Source: Polymorphobacter megasporae
Lineage (GTDB): Bacteria > Pseudomonadota > Alphaproteobacteria > Sphingomonadales > Sphingomonadaceae
Direction of reading: 5' to 3'
Length of the DNA: 64,000 bases
Assembly (NCBI RefSeq): GCF_018982885.2
Contig: NZ_CP081848.1
Coordinates: 1,240,001-1,304,000 of the forward strand
Both the position numbers and the translations under genes were made by a program. Position 1 is the first letter of the stretch. The number at the start of each line of letters is the position of its first letter. Shown one piece after another: positions 17,151 to 23,980 of the stretch. A model generated the notes under the pieces. That model had not been told where the DNA came from, made no database searches, and saw nothing but the letters and a program-made list of their open reading frames with translations.

Positions 17151-17885
17151 ATGACGCCTCCCGACACCCTCGACCACGACGGCGTCGCGCTCGCCTATCG
17201 CTGGCAGCCCGGCGCGGGGCCGACGGTCGTCTTCCTCCCCGGCTATATGTCCGACATGAGCGGGAGCAAGGCCGAGGCGCTGGCGGTCTGGGCGGAGCGA
17301 CGGGGGAGGGGCTTTCTGCGCCTCGACTATTCGGGGTGCGGGGCGAGTGGGGGCGACTTCGCCGACGGCACGATCTCGCGCTGGGCCGACGACGCGCTCG
17401 CGGTGATCGACGCGGTCTCGCCCGGGACGGTGGTCCTCGTCGGCTCGTCGATGGGGGCGTGGATCGCACTGCGGATCGCGCTCGCCCGGCCCGAAACGGT
17501 CGCGGCAGTGGTGACGATCGCGGGAGCACCCGATTTCACCGACTGGGGGCTCGACCTGAGCGCTGCCGACGACGCCGCGATCGCCCGCGACGGCTTCGTG
17601 GCACGTGCCAGCCTCTATGGGGCGCCGTACCGCTACTACGCCGGGCTGATCGCCGAAGGAGCCGTCAGCCGCGTCCTCGGCGGTGAAATCGCGATCGATT
17701 GCCGGGTCCGCCTGCTCCACGGGCAGGCCGACCCCGACGTGCCGTGGCATCTTAGCCTCGACGTCGCTTCCGCCTTGCGTTCATCGAACGTGCAGGTGAC
17801 TCTGATCAAGGACGGTGACCACCGCCTGTCGCGGCCGCAGGATCTTGCCCTTCTGAGCGCGACACTCGACGCCCTGGAGGCCTGA
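17151..17885 (+). CDS. Alpha/beta hydrolase
   Basis: 244 aa. An alpha/beta hydrolase fold with the oxyanion region VVFLPGYMSDMSGSKA, nucleophile elbow GSSMGAW (Ser about 102), an acid in the HGQADPDVP block (about 190) and catalytic His in GDHRLSRPQ (about 222). The pattern is that of BAAT-like/acyl-transfer hydrolases often placed near TPR proteins in sphingomonads. Substrate unknown. The stop is directly before the ATG of the TPR gene, so the two form an operon. ATG 17151 is chosen by the fold start and the spacing to a weak AAGGA at 17139. Confidence 0.82.
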   Translation: MTPPDTLDHDGVALAYRWQPGAGPTVVFLPGYMSDMSGSKAEALAVWAERRGRGFLRLDYSGCGASGGDFADGTISRWADDALAVIDAVSPGTVVLVGSSMGAWIALRIALARPETVAAVVTIAGAPDFTDWGLDLSAADDAAIARDGFVARASLYGAPYRYYAGLIAEGAVSRVLGGEIAIDCRVRLLHGQADPDVPWHLSLDVASALRSSNVQVTLIKDGDHRLSRPQDLALLSATLDALEA

Positions 17886-18632
17886 ATGCGCGCGCTGCTC
17901 CCGTTGATGCTCGTCACCCTCGTGGCCGCCGCGCCCGCCCGGCCGCCGCTCGAGGCGCAGCGCTACCGCGAATGCCTTGCCCTCGCGCAGAGCGATCCGG
18001 CGCAGGCGATCGACAAGGCGACGCAGTGGCGCGGTGCGGGCGGCGGAGTGCCGGCGCGCCACTGCCTCGCGCTCGCACAGGGGCAAAAGGGCGACTTCGC
18101 CGGCGCGGCGACGACGCTCGCCGGGGCGGCACAGGCCGCCGAAGCCGAGAATGATCCGCACGCCGCCGACCTGTGGGGGCAGGCGGGCAACGCCGCGATG
18201 CTGGCGAAGCAGAATTCGACCGCGATCAGCGACTTCGCCTCGGGGATCGCGGTCGCGGGCTCGGAGCCGACGCGGCTCGCGGCGCTGCTGACCGACCGGT
18301 CGCGCGCTTTGGTCGACGCGAACCGCACCACCGAGGCACGGTCCGACCTGACCCGGGCGACGTCGCTCGACCCGTCGGCGGTCCCCGGCTGGCTGCTGCT
18401 GGCGACGCTCGAGCGCCGGTTGAAGGACCTGCCTGCTGCCGAAAGGGCGATCCTCGAAGCCGCGAAGCGCGAGCCGACCGACCCCGACGTCGCGCTCGAA
18501 GCGGGCAATATTGCCGGGGCGCAGGGCCGCACCGACCTCGCGCGGGCCGAGTGGAAGAAGGTCGTCGACGGCGCACCGGGGTCGGAAGCCGCGGCCGCTG
18601 CGGCGAAGTCGCTCGCGCTGAATCCGTCGTAG
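17886..18632 (+). CDS. Secreted TPR-repeat protein
   Basis: 248 aa. A signal peptide (MRALLPLMLVTLVAAAPA) is followed by about five helical pairs of the TPR type, seen in the Ala-rich repeats AIDKATQW, AGAATTLAGA, ARSDLTRATSLDPSAVPGWL and the closing ARAEWKKVVDGAPGSE. TPRs bind other proteins. It should act in the periplasm. It is translated right after the hydrolase gene with no gap, suggesting a shared role. Confidence 0.75.
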   Translation: MRALLPLMLVTLVAAAPARPPLEAQRYRECLALAQSDPAQAIDKATQWRGAGGGVPARHCLALAQGQKGDFAGAATTLAGAAQAAEAENDPHAADLWGQAGNAAMLAKQNSTAISDFASGIAVAGSEPTRLAALLTDRSRALVDANRTTEARSDLTRATSLDPSAVPGWLLLATLERRLKDLPAAERAILEAAKREPTDPDVALEAGNIAGAQGRTDLARAEWKKVVDGAPGSEAAAAAAKSLALNPS

Positions 18633-18690
18633 AAGCTGGCGCGCTCGCCCGGCTGACCTATATTCGGAGCATCCGCCAAGGAGCCGCCGA

Positions 18691-19107
18691 ATGAAATATC
18701 TCCACACGATGGTCCGCGTTACCGACATCGACGCCAGCCTCGCTTTCTACAAATTGCTCGGGCTCGCGGAGATCAAGCGGATCGACAACGAGCGCGGGCG
18801 TTTCACCCTCGTCTTCCTCGCCGCGCCGGGCGACAGCGCCGCGCAGGTCGAATTGACCCATAATTGGGACCCCGAGGATTATACCGGCGGGCGCAATTTC
18901 GGACACCTCGCCTACGCCGTCGACGACATCTACGACACCTGCGCGCGGCTCGCCGACGGCGGCGTGACGATCAACCGTCCGCCGCGCGACGGCCACATGG
19001 CGTTCGTCCGCTCACCCGACGGCATCTCGGTCGAACTCCTCCAGGCGGGCGGCGCCAAGCCCCCTGCCGAGCCGTGGGCGTCGATGCCGAACACCGGCGT
19101 CTGGTGA
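18691..19107 (+). CDS. gloA: Lactoylglutathione lyase (glyoxalase I)
   Basis: 138 aa, as in E. coli GloA. It turns the hemithioacetal of methylglyoxal and glutathione into S-lactoylglutathione. The metal ligands are in place: His5 in MKYLHTM, Glu in QVELTHNW (about 57), His in GHLAYAVDD (about 75) and Glu in ISVELLQ (about 123). AAGGAG lies 7 bases before the ATG. The stop overlaps the start of gloB, giving an obvious two-gene detoxification operon. Confidence 0.93.
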   Translation: MKYLHTMVRVTDIDASLAFYKLLGLAEIKRIDNERGRFTLVFLAAPGDSAAQVELTHNWDPEDYTGGRNFGHLAYAVDDIYDTCARLADGGVTINRPPRDGHMAFVRSPDGISVELLQAGGAKPPAEPWASMPNTGVW

Positions 19108-19823
19108 TGGAAATCGTCCAGATCGCGGTGCTCAACGACAATTACGTCTATCTCGTGCACGACGGCGACGAGACCGTCGTGATCGACCCCGCGGTCGCGG
19201 AGCCGGTTCTCACGGCGGCAGAAGCGCGCGGCTGGACGATCACGCAGATATTGAACACCCACTGGCACCCCGACCACACCGGCGGCAATTTGGCGATCAA
19301 GGCCGCGACCGGGTGCCGGATCACCGGCCCTGCAGGCGAGGCGGCGAAGATTCCCGGCATCGACCGCGCGGTCGCCGAGGGCGACACGGTGCAGGTCGGC
19401 TCGGTGACGGGCCGTGTGATCGACGTCCCCGGCCATACCGCCGGGCATAATGCGTATTACTTTGCGGATGCGGGCGTCCTGTTCTGCGGCGACACGCTGT
19501 TCGCGCTCGGCTGCGGGCGGCTGTTCGAGGGGACGCCGGCGCAGATGTCGGTCAGCTTGGCCAAGCTGATGGCGCTGCCCGACGATACGCTTGTCTATTG
19601 CGCGCACGAATATACCCAGTCGAATGCGCGCTTTGCGGTCACCGTCGAGCCCGCAAATACCGCGCTCGCCAGCCGCGTGATCGACATCGACGCGGCGCGC
19701 GCGGCGGGGAAGCCGACGGTGCCGTCGACGATCGGGCTTGAACGCGCGACCAATCCGTTCACCCGCGCACGCTCGGTCGCCGAGTTCGCGACCCGCCGCG
19801 GAGCGAAGGATGCGTTCCGCTGA
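19107..19823 (+). CDS. gloB: Hydroxyacylglutathione hydrolase (glyoxalase II)
   Basis: 238 aa. A metallo-beta-lactamase fold enzyme that hydrolyses S-lactoylglutathione to lactate and glutathione. The metal-binding motif NTHWHPDHTGG (about 51-61) is followed by His in DVPGHTAGH (about 110), Asp in LFCGDTLFALGCGR (about 129) and His in YCAHEYTQSN (about 168). The C-terminal FTRARSVAEFATRRG tail is the glutathione-binding end typical of GloB. The start ATG shares the TGATG of gloA. Confidence 0.94.
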   Translation: MEIVQIAVLNDNYVYLVHDGDETVVIDPAVAEPVLTAAEARGWTITQILNTHWHPDHTGGNLAIKAATGCRITGPAGEAAKIPGIDRAVAEGDTVQVGSVTGRVIDVPGHTAGHNAYYFADAGVLFCGDTLFALGCGRLFEGTPAQMSVSLAKLMALPDDTLVYCAHEYTQSNARFAVTVEPANTALASRVIDIDAARAAGKPTVPSTIGLERATNPFTRARSVAEFATRRGAKDAFR

Positions 19824-19868
19824 CACCGGGGCGCAGGTTGGTGCGTTGATCGTCAAGGGAGACCGAAA

Positions 19869-20243
19869 ATGCGCCTGATCTTGCCGCTGCTCGCCGTGCT
19901 TGCCGCAGTTCCCGCGACCGCTGCCGTCGATACCGCGCGAATGCTGTCGGGCCACGCCACCGGCCCGGCGATCAACTGCCTCCGCTCGCGCGAGATCGTT
20001 GGCCAGACGTTGGTCAACCAGAGCGTGATCGTCTTTGAGATGCGCGGCCACAAATACTACCGCAACGACATCGCGCCCGCGTGCGGCGCGCTCAACCCCG
20101 ACCGCTCGATCGTCACCCGCGAATACACATCGGGAATCTGCCAAGGCGACATCTTCCAGGTCTTCGACCCGACAAGCCGGATCGGCTACGGTGCCTGCAC
20201 CTTCGGCCCCTTCACCCCGTACGAACTCCCGCCGCACAAATAA
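19869..20243 (+). CDS. Small secreted protein, DUF6491 type
   Basis: 124 aa. Signal peptide (MRLILPLLAVLAAVPATAA), then a compact domain with two or three Cys: NCLRSREIVGQTLVNQSVIV, PACGALNPDRSIVT, ICQGDIFQVFDP and CTFGPFTPYE. The layout matches small Cys-containing DUF6491 proteins of sphingomonads and relatives; function unknown. It follows gloB by 45 bases in the same direction and may share its transcript. GGGAGACCGAAA is the likely ribosome site. Confidence 0.7.
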   Translation: MRLILPLLAVLAAVPATAAVDTARMLSGHATGPAINCLRSREIVGQTLVNQSVIVFEMRGHKYYRNDIAPACGALNPDRSIVTREYTSGICQGDIFQVFDPTSRIGYGACTFGPFTPYELPPHK

Positions 20244-20260
20244 TCCGGCGACGATGGGCC

Positions 20261-20445
20261 TTAAGCGGCAGCGCGCCAACTAGGATCGCGCAACGTCCGG
20301 ACGAGCCACCAGGCAGGCAGCGCGAGCAAGGAATACTAGGCCGGTCCAGCCGACCGAGGCCAGGCTGCCGAGCGGCCCGAGGCGGAGCGGCACCAGGCCG
20401 AGCGGATAGAGCAGCCCGACGGCGCACGTCGCGAGCCAGCCAATT
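20261..20445 (-). pseudogene. Frameshifted end of a membrane protein
   Basis: In the minus direction one frame reads IGWLATCAVGLLYPLGLVPL and then WTGLVF; after a single-base shift at about 20330 the next frame continues LLALPAWWLVRTLRDPSWRA and ends at TAA 20263-20261. The two parts look like consecutive membrane helices with a typical WWLVRTLRDP loop, as in small multi-helix inner-membrane proteins. There is no intact frame and no clear start. I cannot name the family. Confidence 0.4.
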
Positions 20446-20453
20446 CGCCGTCT

Positions 20454-20555
20454 TCAGCTGCGCATGAGCAAGAACAACAGCACGCGCAGCACAACAGCAC
20501 AGACGAGCACTACAAGTGCGATCCTGGCCACTTTCTTGCGCGTATTTGTATCCAA
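20454..20555 (-). CDS. Possible 33-residue single-helix membrane peptide, TTG start
   Basis: The frame starts at TTG 20555 with AAAGGAA about 8 bases before it. The product begins (M)DTNTRKKVARIALVVLVCA and ends with a hydrophobic VLRVLLFLLMRS. One membrane helix after a positively charged N-terminus would insert with the N-terminus inside. The frame is the same as that of the decayed membrane gene just downstream, so it may instead be the first helix of that broken gene. Coding is not certain. Confidence 0.35.
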   Translation of the reverse strand: MDTNTRKKVARIALVVLVCAVVLRVLLFLLMRS

Positions 20556-20802
20556 AATCCGTTCCTTTCCCGTGGCCTATCATTGACGTCGCATCGTGGT
20601 CAATGTTGGTGCGGTGCCCAGCGACGATGCTCGCTGCCGCGGCTGTTGGGGTACTTTTGAGACGAATAGATGATTGCGTCTGCAGCACCGAGGTCGGGCT
20701 GAGCGTCGGCTGATTGGCGCTGCTAAGCGTTCCGAACTCGGGTTTGCAATCGCGCCATCCCAAAATAATTTTCGTGCCGCCATTGTATCGTGAGCGCATT
20801 TA

Positions 20803-20827
20803 GATATATCGGTCATATCGATAGATC
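20803..20827. promoter_or_regulatory. Inverted repeat upstream of the PadR gene (likely operator)
   Basis: GATATATCG and CGATAGATC, 9 bp arms with one mismatch around a 7-base spacer, 20 bases before the start of the PadR-family gene. AT-rich palindromes of this kind are common binding sites of PadR repressors, so autoregulation is likely. Confidence 0.55.
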
Positions 20828-20846
20828 AAAATGGAGTTTCGATACG

Positions 20847-21443
20847 ATGTTCAACCATCACAATCACGAGCATAACCACGACCACGGCGGCAATGGCCGT
20901 CACAACTTTGGAGAACGAATGATGCATTTTCGCGGAATGGGCCGCCACGGTCACGGCGGACCCGGGCGCGGACGCGGCGGCCCGGGTGGCGGCCGGATGT
21001 TCCAGCACGGCGACCTTCGCCTGCTGATCCTCGCGCTGATCGCCGAGGCCCCGCGCCACGGCTACGAGATCATCCGGGAGATCGAGAGTCGCCTCGGCGG
21101 GGCGTATGCGCCGTCGCCCGGCGTCGTCTACCCGACGCTAACGATGCTCGAGGAGCTCGGTTTCGCCACCTCGGAAACCACCGAGGGCAGCAAGCGCCAG
21201 TATACGATCACCGACGCCGGCACCGCCAACCTCGCCGAAAACCAGGCGACGGTCGACGCGATTTTCGCCAAGATCGAAGACGCCGGCAGCGGCCCCGACT
21301 TTGGCCCACGCATCCTTCGCGCGATGGCCAACCTTCGTTTCGCGCTCAAGCTTCGGCTCGGCCGCGGCGGGGTCGACGACAGCGCGGCGGCGAAGATCGC
21401 GGCGGCGCTCGATGCCGCTGCCGCAGAAATCGAGCGGAGCTAG
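20847..21443 (+). CDS. His-rich PadR-family regulator (YqjI-like)
   Basis: 198 aa. The first 50 residues are rich in His (MFNHHNHEHNHDHGG, later GRHGHGG), a likely metal-binding tail. Then comes a PadR winged helix (about 62-135): DLRLLILALIAEAPRHGYEI and SPGVVYPTLTMLEELGFATS, with the wing QYTITDAG. The closest known relative in layout is E. coli YqjI, a nickel/iron-responsive repressor. ATG 20847 is chosen over an upstream in-frame start because the operator lies between them and TGGAG precedes it. It starts an operon with DUF2218 and a ferredoxin. Confidence 0.82.
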   Translation: MFNHHNHEHNHDHGGNGRHNFGERMMHFRGMGRHGHGGPGRGRGGPGGGRMFQHGDLRLLILALIAEAPRHGYEIIREIESRLGGAYAPSPGVVYPTLTMLEELGFATSETTEGSKRQYTITDAGTANLAENQATVDAIFAKIEDAGSGPDFGPRILRAMANLRFALKLRLGRGGVDDSAAAKIAAALDAAAAEIERS

Positions 21444-21446
21444 CCC

Positions 21447-21728
21447 ATGGACAGCGTCGCGACGATCCCGACCGCGAATGGGTCGAAGTATCTCCAGCAA
21501 CTGTGCAAGCACTGGAGCCATAAGTTCGAGGTCAGCTTCGACCCCGCCGCCGGGACGATCCCGTTCCCGACGTCGGTGCTTCACCTCGCGGCCAGCCCCG
21601 AGGCATTGACCCTGACGCTCACCGCCCCCGATGCGGCGGTGTTTGACCGGATGGAGGGGGTGGTGATCGAACACCTCCAGCGGTTTGCCTTTCGCGAGGA
21701 GCTGAAGGCCGACTGGGTGCGGGCATGA
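21447..21728 (+). CDS. DUF2218 protein
   Basis: 93 aa. The pattern ANGSKYLQQLCKHWSHKFEV, GTIPFP, LTLTLTAPDAAVFDRMEGVV, then HLQRFAFREEL is that of DUF2218. These proteins often lie next to or are fused with siderophore-interacting ferric reductases and PadR regulators, so a role in iron use is likely. Here the partner is a ferredoxin. It starts 3 bases after the PadR stop (GGAG before the ATG) and its TGA overlaps the ferredoxin ATG. Confidence 0.85.
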   Translation: MDSVATIPTANGSKYLQQLCKHWSHKFEVSFDPAAGTIPFPTSVLHLAASPEALTLTLTAPDAAVFDRMEGVVIEHLQRFAFREELKADWVRA

Positions 21729-22033
21729 TCGCCGGCAAGGACGCGGGATGCAAGCAACCGCCCGGCGTCCTTGCGCCGCGAATCGACGCAACGCGATGCG
21801 AGGGCAAGGCGGATTGCGTCGTCGTCTGTCCGTATGACGTCTTCGTGGTCCGCAAGCTCGACGCCAGCGAGCGTCGTGCCCTTCCGCTCGTGGCGCGCCT
21901 GAAAGTCTGGGTCCACGGCGGCGAGCAAGGCTTCGTCGTCAACCCCAACCAGTGTCACGGTTGCGGGCTCTGCGTCGCCGCATGTCCGGAAAAAGCAATC
22001 AGCCTGACGCGCCTCGTCGCCGAAATGGGCTGA
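21725..22033 (+). CDS. Ferredoxin, probably 7Fe (3Fe-4S plus 4Fe-4S)
   Basis: 102 aa. The second cluster motif is the usual CHGCGLCVAACP (about 80-91), but the first reads CEGKADCVVVCP, with Lys in place of the second Cys. That leaves three Cys for one cluster, as in 7Fe ferredoxins. The part between the motifs is longer than in the smallest ferredoxins and includes a basic stretch with LPLVARLKVWVHGGEQG. It should carry electrons in the cytoplasm, possibly for reduction of ferric or oxidised partners in the same operon. It overlaps DUF2218 by 4 bases. Confidence 0.85.
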   Translation: MIAGKDAGCKQPPGVLAPRIDATRCEGKADCVVVCPYDVFVVRKLDASERRALPLVARLKVWVHGGEQGFVVNPNQCHGCGLCVAACPEKAISLTRLVAEMG

Positions 22034-22037
22034 TGCC

Positions 22038-23867
22038 TTAGCTGTACAACCGATCGAGCTTTTCCCCGTAGACCGCCTCGATCGCATGCCGCCGAATCTT
22101 CAGCGACGGCGTCATCTGCGCGTTCTCGACCGAGAACGGCGCATCGGCGACGATCACCCGGCGGACCTTTTCGACCGTCGCGACGCGGGCGTTGACCCGG
22201 TCGACCGCCGCCATCAGCGCGCGGGCGAATTCGGGTTCGGCGTGGAGCTTCGCGACGTCGCCCGGCATGCCCATGTCGCGCGCCCAGCCGATCGCCCATT
22301 CGGGATCGGCGACGACGACCCCGACCAGATACGGCCGCCGGTCGCCGTGGACCATCGCCTGGAGGATTTCGGGCTGGAGCGTCAGCATCCCCTCGACCCG
22401 CGCGGGTGAGATATTGTCGCCCTTGTCGTTGACGAGAATGTCCTTCTTGCGGTCGGTGATGACGAGATGCCCGTCGGCGTCGATCTTGCCGATGTCGCCG
22501 GTCAGCAGCCAGCCGTCCTGGAGCGCGCGATGGCTCTCGACATCGTTCATCCAATAGCCGTCCATCACCAGTTCGCCACGGACGAGGATCTCCCCGTCGG
22601 CCGCGATCTTCAATTCGACCCCCGCGAGCGGCGGCCCGACGGTGTTCATCTTGATCCGTGCGCGCGGGCGGTTGCACGCGATCAGCGGCCCCGCCTCGGT
22701 CTGGCCGTACCCTTGGCACACCGACACGCCCAATGAGGCGAAGAACAGCCCGACGTCGGGGTTGAGCGGCGCGCCGCCCGACACCAAAGTCTTCAACCGC
22801 CCGCCGAAGCGCCCCTGCACCCGCTTGCGGATCGTCGCGTCGAGGATCGCGTCGAGCGGGCGATCGAGCAGCGGGAGCGTGCCGCCGCGGTCGTAGCGTT
22901 TGCGCCCGAGCCGCAGCGCATTGTTGAGCAAAGTGATCGCGGTGCCGCCCTGCTTTTCGACCTGCTTGCAGATTCGCGCGCGGAGCACCTCGAACAGCCG
23001 CGGCACGACCACCATGATCGTCGGGCGGACCTCCTCCATGTTCGCCGCGAGCTTTTCGAGCCCCTCGGCATAATGGATCGACGCGCCGAGCCCGATCGCG
23101 ACGAACTGCCCGCAGGTGTGTTCGTAGGCGTGGCTGAGCGGCAGGAACGACAGGAACGAATCGCGTGCGCCGTCGGCGGGGAGTGGAAAGTCGGTCTCGA
23201 TGATGCTGCTCGCGGCGGCGACGTTCTGCAGGATCGCGCCGTGGTGCTGCTTGACCCCACGCGGCACGCCGCCGGTACCGCTGGTATAGATCAGGCAGGC
23301 GAGGTCAGGGCGCCCGGCAGTGATTCCGGCGCGGACCGCCGCAACGTCGCCGGGCTGGCTCGCGATCAGCGCCGCCCAGTCGAAGAGCGCGGTCCCCGAC
23401 TCCTGGCCGATCCGCAGCGCCTCGATGCCGATGACGATGCGGCACGCCTCGGCGCGGAACACCGCCGGCATCAGCGTCGCGGCAAGTTTTGCGGTCGAGA
23501 CGATCGCCGCGACCGCGCCGCTGTTGTCGAGGATGTGGAGGTGGTCGGCGCCGGTATTGGTGACATAGGTCGGCACCGTGATCGCACCTGCTGCCATGAT
23601 CGCATGGTCGGCGATCAGCCATTCGGGGCGGTTCTCGCTGACGATGACGACGCGGTCGCCACGCTTGATCCCGATCGCCTTGAGCGCCGCCGCCATCGCC
23701 GCGATCCGCCGCGCGGTCTCGCGCCACGAGATCGACCGCCATGCGCCATCGCTCTTGTGCCACAGGAACGGCTCATCGCCGTAGAGGTCGGCCTGGTCGA
23801 AAAAGTGCAGGACGAGGTTGGTCGCGGCGTCCGCGCGCGCGGCGAAGGAGGCGGGAGTAGTCGTCAT
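22038..23867 (-). CDS. Long-chain acyl-CoA synthetase (AMP-forming)
   Basis: 609 aa. It activates fatty acids with ATP and CoA. The adenylate-forming signatures are clear: LACLIYTSGTGGVPRGV (P-loop), FLSFLPLSHAYEH, VCQGYGQTEAGP (A5) and DGWLLTGDIGKIDADGHL then ITDRKKDILVNDKGDNISP (A7-A8, Lys near the end). This is the FadD15/long-chain type, with the large linker between the second and third motif. ATG 23867 (MTTTPASFAA) is chosen; the open frame upstream is only REP sequence. It meets the ferredoxin gene tail to tail. Confidence 0.93.
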   Translation of the reverse strand: MTTTPASFAARADAATNLVLHFFDQADLYGDEPFLWHKSDGAWRSISWRETARRIAAMAAALKAIGIKRGDRVVIVSENRPEWLIADHAIMAAGAITVPTYVTNTGADHLHILDNSGAVAAIVSTAKLAATLMPAVFRAEACRIVIGIEALRIGQESGTALFDWAALIASQPGDVAAVRAGITAGRPDLACLIYTSGTGGVPRGVKQHHGAILQNVAAASSIIETDFPLPADGARDSFLSFLPLSHAYEHTCGQFVAIGLGASIHYAEGLEKLAANMEEVRPTIMVVVPRLFEVLRARICKQVEKQGGTAITLLNNALRLGRKRYDRGGTLPLLDRPLDAILDATIRKRVQGRFGGRLKTLVSGGAPLNPDVGLFFASLGVSVCQGYGQTEAGPLIACNRPRARIKMNTVGPPLAGVELKIAADGEILVRGELVMDGYWMNDVESHRALQDGWLLTGDIGKIDADGHLVITDRKKDILVNDKGDNISPARVEGMLTLQPEILQAMVHGDRRPYLVGVVVADPEWAIGWARDMGMPGDVAKLHAEPEFARALMAAVDRVNARVATVEKVRRVIVADAPFSVENAQMTPSLKIRRHAIEAVYGEKLDRLYS

Positions 23868-23879
23868 TCTAACGCCGAT

Positions 23880-23953
23880 GTCATCCCCGCGAACGCGGGG
23901 ACCCAAGGTCACTAATCTCGGTGACCTTGGGTCCCCGCGTTCGCGGGGATGAC
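23880..23953. repeat. REP palindrome with 33 bp perfect arms
   Basis: GTCATCCCCGCGAACGCGGG starts the left arm; the right arm is its exact complement, with an 8-base loop TAATCTCG. It lies between the acyl-CoA synthetase start and the end of the gamma-glutamyltransferase gene, in the shared 5'/3' gap. Confidence 0.95.
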
Positions 23954-23980
23954 AGCTTTGAGGCGGCGCTCATGGTGATC

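Noticed and set aside
20212..20799. 195-codon frame on the minus strand
   Set aside because: It runs through the decayed membrane gene in the wrong frame and through the promoter of the PadR gene.
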